Source of the DNA: Haliscomenobacter sp.
Lineage (GTDB): Bacteria > Bacteroidota > Bacteroidia > Chitinophagales > Saprospiraceae
DNA length: 64,000 bases
Direction of reading: 5' to 3'
Assembly (NCBI GenBank): GCA_016707205.1
Contig: JADJHZ010000003.1
Coordinates: 591,113 to 655,112 of the forward strand
The position numbers and the translations under genes are program-made. The notes under the pieces are model-generated. The model was given only the letters and a program-made list of their open reading frames with translations, made no database searches and was not told where the DNA came from. Of the stretch, positions 15,641 through 24,772 are shown piece by piece. Every line of letters begins with the position of its first letter. Position 1 is the stretch's first letter.

Positions 15641-17842
15641 TTAGTGGTTGCCCCCCATTCCATCTTCCTCGTCTGCAGAAGACGGCGCCCAAGCCATATC
15701 GATTTGCCGGCGCTCCAGGTCGGTCCGGACAATGCGGACCTCGATGGGATCTCCAATGCGGTATATTCTTCCGGTGGATACGCCCCGAATACGGAGGCGG
15801 GAGCCATCCAGCTCAAAAGGCTCCCGGAAGGTTTCATAGGAAGCCATGCCTTCGCAGTGGCTGTCTTTTAACTCAATGAATGCGCCCCGCTCGGAGAAAC
15901 CGGAAATATACCCGGTAAAAATTTCGCCGACGTGTTTCTCCATGAATTCCACCTGCTTGTACTTCACCGACTCGCGCTCTGCGTCCATGGCGTTGCGCTC
16001 CTGTTTGGAGATATGCTTGCATTGTTCTTCCAGGCGGCCTTTGTCCATCCGCGAGGTTGCGCCGTCCAAATTCCGGTGCAGGATGCGGTGGGCCCATACG
16101 TCGGAATACCGGCGGATGGGCGACGTAAAGTGGGAGTAGAATTCGAAAGCCAGTCCATAGTGGCCGATATTGTCGGTAGAATACGCCGCTTTGGCCATGG
16201 TTCGGATAGCGATGGGCTCCAGGATGCGCAAGGCGGGGTCTTTTTCTGCCAGTTTGGCCAGGCGGTTGAACGACCGGGCGATATTCATCGGCGTCGTGAT
16301 ATCCATTTGAACCCCCATTTCAAGGGCAAACCGGGCGAGGTCCTCGACCTTGTCCATATTGGGTTCGTCGTGGATACGGTACACGAAAGGAATCTCCTGG
16401 CCTTCCGCTTTCCCTTTGTTGGTGATATAGGTAGCCACTTCCCGGTTGGCGAGCAGCATAAACTCCTCGATGAGCAAGTGCGCGTCTTTGCGTTCCTTGA
16501 CATACACCTCCACGGGGGTTCCCTCGTCGTCCAGGCGGAAGCGAACCTCTTCCGTTTCAAAGGCGATAGCCCCTTTGCGGAAGCGGGAGGTGCGCATTTT
16601 TTTGGCCAGGCTGTTGAGTTTGCGCAGGGACGCGGCGTACTCGCTTTCTCCGCTTTCCAGAATTTCCTGGGCTTCTTCGTAAGTAAAGCGGCGGTTGGAG
16701 TGAATGATGGTTTTGCCAAACCACCGGCTGCAGACTTTATCGTTTTCGTCAAATTCAAAAATCGCTGAAAAGGTCAGCTTGTCTTCCAGCGGGCGAAGCG
16801 AGCACAGTTCATTGGAAAGCTTTTCCGGCAGCATCGGGAGCACCCGGTCCACCAGATAAACGGAAGTGGAACGCAGATACGCTTCTTTGTCCAGAGCCGT
16901 CCCTTCCTTGACGTAATGGCTGACATCGGCGATGTGGACGCCCACTTCGAGGTGGCCGTTTTCCAGATACCGGAAAGAAAGCGCGTCGTCAAAATCCTTG
17001 GCGTGCTCGGGGTCGATGGTGAAGGTTAATACATCGCGAATATCCCTTCGGCGGGCGATTTCTTCCTCCGAAACGGTTGTTTCCAGGGATTCGGCTTCTT
17101 TGGAAACCTCCTCCGGGAAAAGGAGATTAAATCCATTGTTGATGAGAATGGATTTCATCTCGATTTCGTGGCTCCCCGCAGGCCCGAGCACAAAGACGAT
17201 GCTCCCCATAGGGTTTTGGTATTGCCCCCCCGACCATCGGTCGATGCGCACCACCACTTTGTCGCCATCTTTTGCGTCCAGCGTGGCTTTGGAATCGACG
17301 ATAATATCCATCGGCAGGTTACTGTCGGGCGCCACGATGGCGTAATGGGGGTAGCTCCAGAAGGTGCCGATAAACTGTTCGCGGGCCCGTTCCACGACCT
17401 CGACGACCTCTCCTTCCGACCGCCGCCGCCCCGGAAGCGTCCAAACCCGGAGACGGACGCGGTCGCCGTGCAGCGCGGAGTTCAGGTTTTTGGCGGCGAC
17501 ATATACATCTTCCTCCCGGCCCTGAATAACCACATAGGCGGCGCCGGTGCGGGTCATATCGACTTTCCCCTCCAGCGCATCGCCCCGGCCTGCCGCTCCG
17601 GCTTTCCCTATGGCGCGTTTAAGCTTGTACTTGAAATCCTCCAGCGCTTCCAGGTGATTTTCCTCGGCGAGCTTTTGAAGCGCGTATTGGATGGAATCCT
17701 TATTATTGTCTATCTGAAGGCGTTTGGCGATTTGGCGGGGGTTAAGGCGCTGTTTGGGGTCCTGACGAAACAGCCGCAAGATTTCCTGGCCTAGCTGTTT
17801 GGAGGTTAATTTGGTATTTGTGGTTGTTTTCTTTTTTCTCAT
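15641..17842 (-). CDS. rnr: Ribonuclease R
   Basis: 733 residues, the normal RNase R length. The order is: basic N-terminus with a winged helix (LTSKQLGQEILRLFRQDPKQ), two cold-shock domains (from about 85), the RNB catalytic domain (from about 270) with the metal-binding aspartates in IDPEHAKDFDDALSF and DVSHYVKEGT, then an S1 domain at about 640-720 (GEIFTGYISGFSERGAFIEL). It degrades structured RNA 3' to 5' in the cytoplasm. Unlike enterobacterial RNase R, the C-terminus ends soon after S1 without a long lysine tail. It lies upstream of an unknown gene on the same strand. Confidence 0.93.
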   Translation of the reverse strand: MRKKKTTTNTKLTSKQLGQEILRLFRQDPKQRLNPRQIAKRLQIDNNKDSIQYALQKLAEENHLEALEDFKYKLKRAIGKAGAAGRGDALEGKVDMTRTGAAYVVIQGREEDVYVAAKNLNSALHGDRVRLRVWTLPGRRRSEGEVVEVVERAREQFIGTFWSYPHYAIVAPDSNLPMDIIVDSKATLDAKDGDKVVVRIDRWSGGQYQNPMGSIVFVLGPAGSHEIEMKSILINNGFNLLFPEEVSKEAESLETTVSEEEIARRRDIRDVLTFTIDPEHAKDFDDALSFRYLENGHLEVGVHIADVSHYVKEGTALDKEAYLRSTSVYLVDRVLPMLPEKLSNELCSLRPLEDKLTFSAIFEFDENDKVCSRWFGKTIIHSNRRFTYEEAQEILESGESEYAASLRKLNSLAKKMRTSRFRKGAIAFETEEVRFRLDDEGTPVEVYVKERKDAHLLIEEFMLLANREVATYITNKGKAEGQEIPFVYRIHDEPNMDKVEDLARFALEMGVQMDITTPMNIARSFNRLAKLAEKDPALRILEPIAIRTMAKAAYSTDNIGHYGLAFEFYSHFTSPIRRYSDVWAHRILHRNLDGATSRMDKGRLEEQCKHISKQERNAMDAERESVKYKQVEFMEKHVGEIFTGYISGFSERGAFIELKDSHCEGMASYETFREPFELDGSRLRIRGVSTGRIYRIGDPIEVRIVRTDLERRQIDMAWAPSSADEEDGMGGNH

Positions 17843-17885
17843 ATATAGGTTGGCGCGCTCAGGCGCCGGACTGAATCATGATGGG

Positions 17886-18368
17886 TTAGGTTAAATGAAC
17901 GATCTGCCCCTCCGGCAAAAGTTCCATCCGGAAATTGCTGCTGGAGGACGCTTGATAAAGCGTTCCTTCGGGGGCTTGCCCGGAAACGACGAGGATTTCC
18001 CAATCTTCGTCAATGGTAGCCACCGATCGAATTAAGGTATTTTCCCTGGAAATAGTTCCCGCCAGCACGTGCCGGTCGATCAGCCGCCCGGCTTTATCGA
18101 GGCAAAGCAAGACGAACTGGTACCGCATCAGGCTGGCCCTCCAGAACACGAGGGCGTAAAAATCGCGGGTTTCGGGAATGCGAAAACAAGGGATGAACTC
18201 GGTCAGCTCGTCCGCTTCCTCTTCTTCGTAAGGAAGGATAAACTGATCGATCAGGTCCTGCGGCGCAGGGGGGTTCGTCTGGCTGAACACGCGTGCCATG
18301 TCGTCGGTAAGCGTAACCGGCAACGGGACTTCGGGAAAAAAGCCAATAAAATCTTCGAAACTGCTCAT
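17886..18368 (-). CDS. Hypothetical protein
   Basis: 160 residues, acidic, no signal peptide or membrane helix. Segments include LTDDMARVFSQTNPPAPQDL, an acidic patch YEEEEADELTEF and beta-rich HVLAGTISRENTLIRSVATI. No family recognised. It lies 43 bases upstream of rnr on the same strand, so the two may be cotranscribed; a role in RNA metabolism is possible but unsupported by motifs. Confidence 0.55.
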   Translation of the reverse strand: MSSFEDFIGFFPEVPLPVTLTDDMARVFSQTNPPAPQDLIDQFILPYEEEEADELTEFIPCFRIPETRDFYALVFWRASLMRYQFVLLCLDKAGRLIDRHVLAGTISRENTLIRSVATIDEDWEILVVSGQAPEGTLYQASSSSNFRMELLPEGQIVHLT

Positions 18369-18554
18369 ATCTATCTAAACCGGATTTTATGGCCGAAAGT
18401 TACGCTGGTTTCCCAAAAAGGGACGTGTTTTTGCGAACAAAAGCCCCGGGGTAGGGTTTTGAAATTCGATGTGGGCATTCCGGCATCCTGCGGACCCTCT
18501 TGTTTAAACCTTTTCTAAATAGCCTCCTTTTGCCCCGGTAAATCTGGGGAAAGG

Positions 18555-18585
18555 TTGGGGGAATGCAGTCAAAAAAGTAGCTTTG
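18555..18585 (+). promoter_or_regulatory. Candidate promoter of sdhCAB
   Basis: TTGG (18555-18558), 19 bases, then TAGCTTTG (18578-18585), an exact match to the Bacteroidetes -7 pattern TAnnTTTG with the right spacing to a -33 TTTG-like box. The predicted start of transcription lies about 45-50 bases upstream of the sdhC ATG at 18642. Confidence 0.5.
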
Positions 18586-18641
18586 TTCCCGGCAAAAAAC
18601 GGCCTTGCCCAAAAGAACGTAAACGCAAAAACCTGAATACC

Positions 18642-19403
18642 ATGAGTTGGCTTTCCCCTGCTCTCAAACCGATAGGACTGATCTGGTTTGACCATTTTCT
18701 GACTTCCTCCCTCGGGAAAAAGGTGGTCATGAGTCTTACCGGGCTTTTTCTGATCATGTTTTTAATGGTCCATTTGATCGGTAACCTCCAGCTGCTCAAC
18801 GCCGATGGAGGGGAGTCGTTCAACAAGTATACCTACTTCATGACGCACAACCCGCTGATCAAGTCCATTTCCTATTTTCTGTACCTGTTCATTCTCATCC
18901 ATGCGATCCAGGGCTGGCGCTTGTGGGCTCAGAACCGCAATGCCCGGGGAGGACAGGGATATGCGGTGCAAGTGGTGCGCGCCGTAGGTACCAATGGGCG
19001 GGTAGCCGCCCGGATGGGCTGGCTGGGCACCATCATTTTCGTGTTCCTGGTCCTGCACATGTGGCAGTTCTGGTTTCAGATGAAAACCGGAAACGTGAAC
19101 ATGGTCCTCATCGGCGACGTGGAGCACAAAGACCTGTATGCGCCGGTAGTGGCCGCCTTTTCCAATCTGCTTTACGTAATCGTCTATGTAGTTTCGATGT
19201 GGATCATTGCCGTTCACCTTTGGCACGGATTCCAGAGCGCCTTCCAGACGCTGGGGCTCAACCACAAGAAATATACCCCCCTGATCCGGGTCCTGGGCAA
19301 ATTGTATTCCATCCTGGTTCCGCTCGGTTTTGCGCTGATCCCTATTCTGGTTTACGGTCAGGTGCAAGGCTGGTGGTCGGTCAATCTTTCTCTAACCCAC
19401 TAA
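18642..19403 (+). CDS. sdhC: Succinate dehydrogenase cytochrome b subunit
   Basis: 253 residues, start MSWLSPALKPIGLIWFDHFL. Five membrane helices (about 25-45, 70-90, 125-150, 175-200, 220-245) carry histidines suited to bind two b haems, as in the single-subunit (type B) anchors of Bacteroidota. Motifs include KKVVMSLTGLFLIMFLMVHL and VVSMWIIAVHLWHGFQSAFQ. It anchors SdhAB in the inner membrane and passes electrons to menaquinone. It is first in the sdhCAB operon, 13 bases before sdhA, with the candidate promoter at 18555-18585. Confidence 0.93.
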   Translation: MSWLSPALKPIGLIWFDHFLTSSLGKKVVMSLTGLFLIMFLMVHLIGNLQLLNADGGESFNKYTYFMTHNPLIKSISYFLYLFILIHAIQGWRLWAQNRNARGGQGYAVQVVRAVGTNGRVAARMGWLGTIIFVFLVLHMWQFWFQMKTGNVNMVLIGDVEHKDLYAPVVAAFSNLLYVIVYVVSMWIIAVHLWHGFQSAFQTLGLNHKKYTPLIRVLGKLYSILVPLGFALIPILVYGQVQGWWSVNLSLTH

Positions 19404-19416
19404 ATTACCTCGACAC

Positions 19417-21417
19417 ATGCAACTTAACGGAAACATACCTGAAGGGTCGCTGGCTGAAAAATGGACCCGGTACCGGTCGACCGTTTCTTTGGTCGCTCCG
19501 AACAACAAAATGCGCATTGAGGTCATCGTAGTTGGTTCCGGACTTGCGGGCGCATCCGCTGCCGCTTCTCTCGGAGAACTGGGTTACAAGGTGAAATGCT
19601 TTACCTATCACGATAGTCCCCGCCGGGCCCACAGTATTGCCGCTCAAGGTGGAATCAACGCCGCGAAGAATTACCGCAACGACGGAGACAGCGTTTACCG
19701 TCTTTTCTATGATACCATCAAAGGGGGCGACTACCGCTCCCGCGAAGCCAACGTATACCGCCTGGCGGAAGTCAGCGCCGCGATCATCGATCAGGCGGTG
19801 GCTCAAGGCGTACCGTTCGCCCGCGAATACGGCGGCTTGCTCGACAACCGCTCTTTCGGCGGCGTACAGGTAAGCCGGACGTTTTACGCACGCGGGCAAA
19901 CCGGCCAGCAGCTCCTTTTGGGCGCTTATCAGGCCCTCTCCCGGCAAATCGCGCTGGGCGCCGTGGAGATGTTCAACCGCCACGAAATGCTCGACGTGGT
20001 GCTCGCCGACGGGAAAGCCCGCGGGATCATTGCCCGAAACCTGGTCACCGGCGAGCTGGAGCGCCATGGCGCGCATGCCGTAGTGCTGGCTACCGGAGGC
20101 TACGGCAACGTCTTCTATCTGTCCACCAACGCCATGAACTGCAACGTCACCGCCGCCTGGCGGGCTGTCCGCAAAGGCGCTTTGATGGCCAACCCCTGCT
20201 TTACCCAGATTCACCCCACCTGCATCCCCGTGAGCGGCGACTACCAGTCTAAACTCACCCTGATGTCCGAATCGCTTCGAAACGACGGACGGGTATGGGT
20301 ACCCAAAAAACAAGAGGACGCCCAAGCCATCCGCGAAAGCCGCAAAACCGCGCTGGAGATCGCAGAAGAAGACCGCGACTACTTCCTCGAGCGCCGCTAC
20401 CCCGCTTTCGGCAACCTCGTGCCGCGGGACGTGGCCTCCCGGGCTGCAAAAACCGCCTGCGACGAGGGTCTGGGCGTTGCCCCTACCGGTTTGGCCGTTT
20501 ACCTGGATTTCGCCGCCGCCATCGAGCGCTATGGACGGTCCAAAGCCAATACCCTCGGCATCCACAACCCCGACCATGCAACCATCATACGCCTGGGCGA
20601 AGAGGTCGTTTCTGAAAAATACGGCAACCTCTTTGAGATGTACGAAAAGATCACCGGCGAAAATCCGTATAAGATGCCGATGAAAATCTACCCGGCCGTG
20701 CACTATACGATGGGCGGACTTTGGGTCGACTACAACCTGGAAACCAATATCCCCGGCTTGTTTGCTACCGGCGAATGTAACTTTTCCGACCACGGCGCCA
20801 ACCGCCTCGGCGCTTCTGCCCTCATGCAGGGCCTGGCCGACGGCTATTTCGTGCTTCCGTACACCATCGGCAACTTTTTGTCGAACGATATCCGCACCCC
20901 CAAAATCGATCCCAACCAGCAGGCGTTTCTCGATGCCGAAAAACAAACCCAGGAGCGGATCGACAAACTAATGAACCTCGGCGGCAAACAATCCATCGAG
21001 AGTTTCCACCGCAGATTGGGCCGGATTATGTGGGACTATTGCGGCATGTCGCGCAACGCCGAAGGCCTGCAGAAAGCCCGCGGGATGATCCTGGAATTGA
21101 GGGAAGAATTTTACCGCGACGCCTTCGTTCCTGGCTCCGCCAAAGACTTTAACCCGGAACTGGAAAAAGCGCTCCGCGTGGCAGATTATTTTGAAATGGG
21201 CGAACTAATGATCCTCGACGCCCTGAACCGCGAGGAATCCTGCGGTGGGCACTTCCGCGAAGAGTTCCAGGACGAAGGTGGGGAAGCCCAACGCGACGAC
21301 CAGCAGTACGCCTACGTTGCCGCCTGGGAATACAAAGGATGGGAAGAAGAACCGGTGCTGCACCGCGAAGACCTGGTCTTTGAAAATGTCGAACTCAAAA
21401 CCAGAAGCTATAAGTAA
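19417..21417 (+). CDS. sdhA: Succinate dehydrogenase flavoprotein subunit
   Basis: 666 residues, longer than proteobacterial SdhA as in the Bacteroidota type. The FAD fold is at about 38-52 (VVGSGLAGASAAASLGELGY) and the histidine for covalent FAD in RRAHSIAAQGG (about 71). The substrate loop is FTQIHPTCIP (about 265) and the active-site arginine lies in DHGANRLGASALMQGLADG (about 465). It oxidises succinate to fumarate in the TCA cycle on the cytoplasmic face of the inner membrane. It lies between sdhC and sdhB. Confidence 0.95.
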   Translation: MQLNGNIPEGSLAEKWTRYRSTVSLVAPNNKMRIEVIVVGSGLAGASAAASLGELGYKVKCFTYHDSPRRAHSIAAQGGINAAKNYRNDGDSVYRLFYDTIKGGDYRSREANVYRLAEVSAAIIDQAVAQGVPFAREYGGLLDNRSFGGVQVSRTFYARGQTGQQLLLGAYQALSRQIALGAVEMFNRHEMLDVVLADGKARGIIARNLVTGELERHGAHAVVLATGGYGNVFYLSTNAMNCNVTAAWRAVRKGALMANPCFTQIHPTCIPVSGDYQSKLTLMSESLRNDGRVWVPKKQEDAQAIRESRKTALEIAEEDRDYFLERRYPAFGNLVPRDVASRAAKTACDEGLGVAPTGLAVYLDFAAAIERYGRSKANTLGIHNPDHATIIRLGEEVVSEKYGNLFEMYEKITGENPYKMPMKIYPAVHYTMGGLWVDYNLETNIPGLFATGECNFSDHGANRLGASALMQGLADGYFVLPYTIGNFLSNDIRTPKIDPNQQAFLDAEKQTQERIDKLMNLGGKQSIESFHRRLGRIMWDYCGMSRNAEGLQKARGMILELREEFYRDAFVPGSAKDFNPELEKALRVADYFEMGELMILDALNREESCGGHFREEFQDEGGEAQRDDQQYAYVAAWEYKGWEEEPVLHREDLVFENVELKTRSYK

Positions 21418-21472
21418 CCGGAGCGCTTTCCAATAACCTTTTTTTTTCAAAACAGCCTTTAAACGGAACTAT

Positions 21473-22225
21473 ATGAAACTCACCCTCAAAATCTGGCGCC
21501 AGGGGGGCGAATATAAAAAGGGACAGTTTGTCAATTACCAACTGGACCAGGTCAGCGAGCACATGTCCTTCCTGGAAATGCTGGACGTCCTGAACGAGCA
21601 GTTGATTTCCCAGGGCAAAGAACCCGTCGCTTTTGAACACGACTGCCGCGAAGGGATCTGCGGCGCGTGCAGCATGGTGATCAACGGCCACGCCCATGGC
21701 CCGTTGCAAGGCACGACGGCTTGCCAGTTGCATATGCGCTTTTTCCGGGACGGCCAAACGGTAACCATCGAACCGTTCCGCGCCAAATCCTTCCCGGTAA
21801 TCAAAGACCTCGTGGTCGACCGCAGCGCATTTGACCGCATCATCCAGGCTGGCGGGTACGTGTCCGTAGGCACGGGTCAGGCCCAGGATGCCAACGCGAT
21901 CCCGGTAGAAAAAGACCAGTCCTCCATGGCGTTTGACGCCGCCGCCTGCATCGGCTGTGGCGCCTGCGTTGCCGCCTGCCCAAACGCATCGGCGATGCTC
22001 TTCGTCAGCGCCAAGGTGTCCCACCTGGCCTTGCTCCCTCAGGGAAAAGTAGAAGCTAAAAAACGCGTACTCAATATGGTCCGCCACATGGACCTCGAAG
22101 GGTTTGGCAACTGCTCCAACGTCACTGCCTGCGAAGCCGAATGCCCGAAAGGGATCTCGGTGGACAACATCGCCCGGATGAACCGGGAATACCTGTCGTC
22201 GGTGTTCGCTTCGGACGAAGACTGA
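21473..22225 (+). CDS. sdhB: Succinate dehydrogenase iron-sulfur subunit
   Basis: 250 residues. The [2Fe-2S] cluster cysteines are in CREGICGACSM (about 60-70) with a later Cys near 84 (GTTAC). The second domain has CIGCGACVAACPN (about 160-172) and CSNVTACEAECPKGI (about 217-231), ligands of the [4Fe-4S] and [3Fe-4S] clusters. It carries electrons from SdhA to the haem anchor. It is the last gene of the operon, with a heptad-repeat hairpin after its stop. Confidence 0.95.
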   Translation: MKLTLKIWRQGGEYKKGQFVNYQLDQVSEHMSFLEMLDVLNEQLISQGKEPVAFEHDCREGICGACSMVINGHAHGPLQGTTACQLHMRFFRDGQTVTIEPFRAKSFPVIKDLVVDRSAFDRIIQAGGYVSVGTGQAQDANAIPVEKDQSSMAFDAAACIGCGACVAACPNASAMLFVSAKVSHLALLPQGKVEAKKRVLNMVRHMDLEGFGNCSNVTACEAECPKGISVDNIARMNREYLSSVFASDED

Positions 22226-22230
22226 ATTTA

Positions 22231-22308
22231 GGCGTAAGGCGTAAGGCATAAGGCGAAGGGCATAAGGGACAAGAACAAACTTGCGCCTTATGCCCTTTGC
22301 CTTATGCC
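22231..22308. repeat. GGCRTAA heptad repeat forming a hairpin
   Basis: Tandem units GGCGTAA, GGCGTAA, GGCATAA start at 22231, six bases after the sdhB stop. GGCATAAGGCGAAGGGCATA (from 22245) pairs almost perfectly with the reverse complement at about 22284-22308. It can act as terminator of sdhCAB. A related set lies at 60866-60980. Confidence 0.6.
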
Positions 22309-22374
22309 TCAACATCTCCCCTCTCCCCAATAAATCTGCGCGCCCGGCGTTTAAGTTCCGAAAACAACGTTGCT

Positions 22375-23064
22375 ATGAAACCTATGTTTGTTCTGTTCTG
22401 CGCGATGATACTGGTGTCGGGTCTTTGGGGGCAATCCACTAAAACGTACAACCAGAAGGCCGATTCCGATCCGGAGGCAAAAGCCATGCTGGAGCGGGTG
22501 CGCAAAAAATATGAATCTTACCCCACGCTGGAGGCGGAGTTTTCTCTGGCCATAGAAGTGCCGGAGCAGCCCAAGGAGGTGCAGCGGGGAAAGATCCAGC
22601 AAAAGGGCGCCAAGTACCGGATCGAGTTCAGCGGGCAAACGGTGATTTCCGACGGCAAATCCATCTGGATCGTTTTATCCCAAAACAAAGAGGTGCAGAT
22701 CAACCACCTGCCCGACGCGGAAGAAGACGAAGCCATCCTTTCTCCTCAGTCGCTGTTCCGGATCTATGAGAAGGGAAGTTTTGCCTACACCATCGTGAAC
22801 GAGTACAGCGCCACCGGAAAAATACTTCAGGAAATCGAGTTTAAGCCCCTCGACCGGTACTCCGAGTATTCCAAACTTCGGCTGACCGTCGATAAGAAAA
22901 CCGCCAATTTTTTGGAGATCAAGGGCTTCACCAAAGACGGCACGCGCTATACGCTGACCATGACCAAGCTCACCCCCAACAAGCCTCTGACCGACGCCGT
23001 CTTTACCTTCAACAAAGCGAATTATCCGGGGTTTCATATCGAGGATCTGAGAAACCAGGATTAA
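22375..23064 (+). CDS. LolA-like outer-membrane lipoprotein carrier
   Basis: 229 residues from ATG 22375 (MKPMFVLFCAMILVSGLWGQ, a signal peptide); a further upstream start would add 26 residues taken from the repeat region. The mature domain has the LolA-type half-barrel pattern: YPTLEAEFSLAIEVPEQPKE, GKIQQKGAKYRIEFSGQTVI, DGKSIWIVLSQNKEVQINHL, and the end FTFNKANYPGFHIEDLR. It would carry lipoproteins or related lipids across the periplasm. It precedes the GH3 gene by 23 bases on the same strand. Confidence 0.85.
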   Translation: MKPMFVLFCAMILVSGLWGQSTKTYNQKADSDPEAKAMLERVRKKYESYPTLEAEFSLAIEVPEQPKEVQRGKIQQKGAKYRIEFSGQTVISDGKSIWIVLSQNKEVQINHLPDAEEDEAILSPQSLFRIYEKGSFAYTIVNEYSATGKILQEIEFKPLDRYSEYSKLRLTVDKKTANFLEIKGFTKDGTRYTLTMTKLTPNKPLTDAVFTFNKANYPGFHIEDLRNQD

Positions 23065-23076
23065 AAAAATCCGGCG

Positions 23077-23084
23077 TACCTTTG
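23077..23084 (+). promoter_or_regulatory. TACCTTTG, possible -7 box
   Basis: An exact TAnnTTTG match right before the GH3 gene, but no TTTG-like -33 box lies 19-20 bases upstream. If used, transcription would start at or just after the first ATG (23088), favouring a short leader and the ATG at 23106 as start. Confidence 0.25.
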
Positions 23085-23087
23085 CCC

Positions 23088-24620
23088 ATGTATAAAACCA
23101 AACACATGGGCTTCAAATCCACCATTGCCCGGCCTTTCGCGCACTTGATCGCACGCCGGATTGAACGTTGGTCGGCCAACGCGCTGGACGAGCAGGCCAA
23201 AATCCTGAATACCCTCATCGCCAAAGGCCGTGTGACGGCTTACGGCAAAGACCACGATTTGGGCCGGGTGCAGGATTACGCCGATTTCAAGAATTGCGTC
23301 CCCATTCGCGATTACGAGGGCATGCGTCCCTATGTCGATCGCATCAAAACCGGCGAATCGGATGTGTTGTGGCCGGGCAAGCCCCGGTATTTCGCCAAAA
23401 CGTCGGGAACGACTTCCGGGGTGAAGTATATTCCTATTTCGAACGACAGCCTGCCCAACCACTTTGGCACCGCGCGGGATGCCCTGTTCAACTACTACGC
23501 CCGCACAGGCAATGGCGCCTGGCTCGACGGCAAGGTCATTTTTCTTTCCGGGAGCCCGGAGCTCGACGAGATTGCAGGAATCCCTACGGGACGCCTGTCC
23601 GGCATTTCCAACCATCTCATCCCGGCCTGGTTAAAGACCAATCAGATGCCGAGCTATGTTACCAATTGCATCGAAGACTGGGAAACCAAGCTCGACCGGA
23701 TCGTCGAGGAAACGCTTTCCCGGAATATGACCCTGATCAGCGGTATTCCGCCCTGGGTGCAGATGTATTACGAGCGGTTGATCGACCGGAGTGGAAAGCG
23801 CTTCGTTAAAGAGATCTTCCCTAATTATTCGGTATTCGTTTACGGAGGGGTAAACTACGAGCCGTACCGGGCCAAACTGGAAGAACTGGTCGGCAAACGC
23901 CTCGACAGCGTGGAAACCTACCCTGCCTCGGAAGGCTTTATTGCTTTCCAGGACAGTCAGACCGAACCGGGTTTGCTGCTCAACACCTCGTCGGGGATCT
24001 TTTTCGAGTTTGTCCCGGCCAATGAGGTTTTCAATGAAAACCCCACCCGGCTGCGCCTGCACGAAGTGGAGCCGGGGGTGAATTATGCGCTCATTATCAA
24101 CAGCAACGCCGGCCTTTGGGGATACAACATCGGCGATACCGTCGAGTTCGTCTCCACCAGGCCCTACCGCATCCGCGTAACCGGACGGATCAAGCACTTC
24201 ATCTCCGCTTTTGGAGAGCACGTCATCGGTAAGGAAGTCGAGGAAGCCATGCTTCAGGCCACCCGGGAAGCCGGCGTCCAGGTCGTCGAGTTTACCGTAG
24301 CGCCCCAGGTAAATCCTCCCGAAGGAGGCCTCCCCTACCACGAATGGCTGGTGGAATTCGATCGGCTGCCGGCCAATATGGAAGGGTTTGCCGCGAGCCT
24401 CGACGAACGGATGATCCGCCAGAACATATACTACCAGGACCTGATCGAAGGTAAAATCCTCAAGCCCCTTCGAATCACGCCGTTGCGGCGCGACGCCTTC
24501 CGGGAATATATGAAGGCGGAAGGCAAGCTGGGAGGACAAAACAAAGTGCCCCGTTTGTCGAACGACCGAAAAATTGCCGATGCGATGACGCATTATGTGC
24601 TGCCAAACCCTTACCTTTAA
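23088..24620 (+). CDS. GH3 family acyl-adenylate enzyme
   Basis: About 510 residues from ATG 23088 (MYKTKHMGFKSTIARPFAHL); an ATG at 23106 is an alternative. The adenylate-forming fold is marked by FAKTSGTTSGVKYIPIS (ATP loop, about 103-119), YPASEGFIAFQD (about 280) and LWGYNIGDTVEFVSTRPYRI (about 345). Plant GH3 enzymes conjugate amino acids to jasmonate or auxin; bacterial members are common in Bacteroidota, and their substrates are largely unknown. It follows the LolA-like gene closely. The family is certain, the reaction not. Confidence 0.85.
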   Translation: MYKTKHMGFKSTIARPFAHLIARRIERWSANALDEQAKILNTLIAKGRVTAYGKDHDLGRVQDYADFKNCVPIRDYEGMRPYVDRIKTGESDVLWPGKPRYFAKTSGTTSGVKYIPISNDSLPNHFGTARDALFNYYARTGNGAWLDGKVIFLSGSPELDEIAGIPTGRLSGISNHLIPAWLKTNQMPSYVTNCIEDWETKLDRIVEETLSRNMTLISGIPPWVQMYYERLIDRSGKRFVKEIFPNYSVFVYGGVNYEPYRAKLEELVGKRLDSVETYPASEGFIAFQDSQTEPGLLLNTSSGIFFEFVPANEVFNENPTRLRLHEVEPGVNYALIINSNAGLWGYNIGDTVEFVSTRPYRIRVTGRIKHFISAFGEHVIGKEVEEAMLQATREAGVQVVEFTVAPQVNPPEGGLPYHEWLVEFDRLPANMEGFAASLDERMIRQNIYYQDLIEGKILKPLRITPLRRDAFREYMKAEGKLGGQNKVPRLSNDRKIADAMTHYVLPNPYL

Positions 24621-24653
24621 GGTTCTATTTTTTCATAAAAAACATCAATCAAC

Positions 24654-24755
24654 ATGGGTAAAGGCGATAAACGCAGCAAACGCGGCAAGATCTGGCGTAG
24701 TTCCTACGGGAATTCCCGGCCAAAGCGGCGAATCAAAAAAGCCGTAAATCCGTAA
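24654..24755 (+). CDS. 30S ribosomal protein THX
   Basis: A 33-residue very basic peptide, MGKGDKRSKRGKIWRSSYGN then SRPKRRIKKAVNP, ending TAA at 24753-24755. Composition and the motif KGDKRSKRGKI match the THX family (Thx/S31e-like), a small basic peptide that lies in the head of the 30S subunit and is typical of Bacteroidota and Thermus. It follows the GH3 gene by 33 bases and precedes the repeat region at 24773. Confidence 0.88.
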   Translation: MGKGDKRSKRGKIWRSSYGNSRPKRRIKKAVNP

Positions 24756-24772
24756 AGGCCCCGGCGAATCTG

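Noticed and set aside
19405..20946. 513-codon minus-strand open frame opposite sdhA
   Set aside because: Lies wholly antisense to a certain gene; its length is due to codon bias of sdhA and its residues show no fold.
22231..22308. CRISPR array
   Set aside because: Units are seven bases with no unique spacers; it is a simple tandem repeat.
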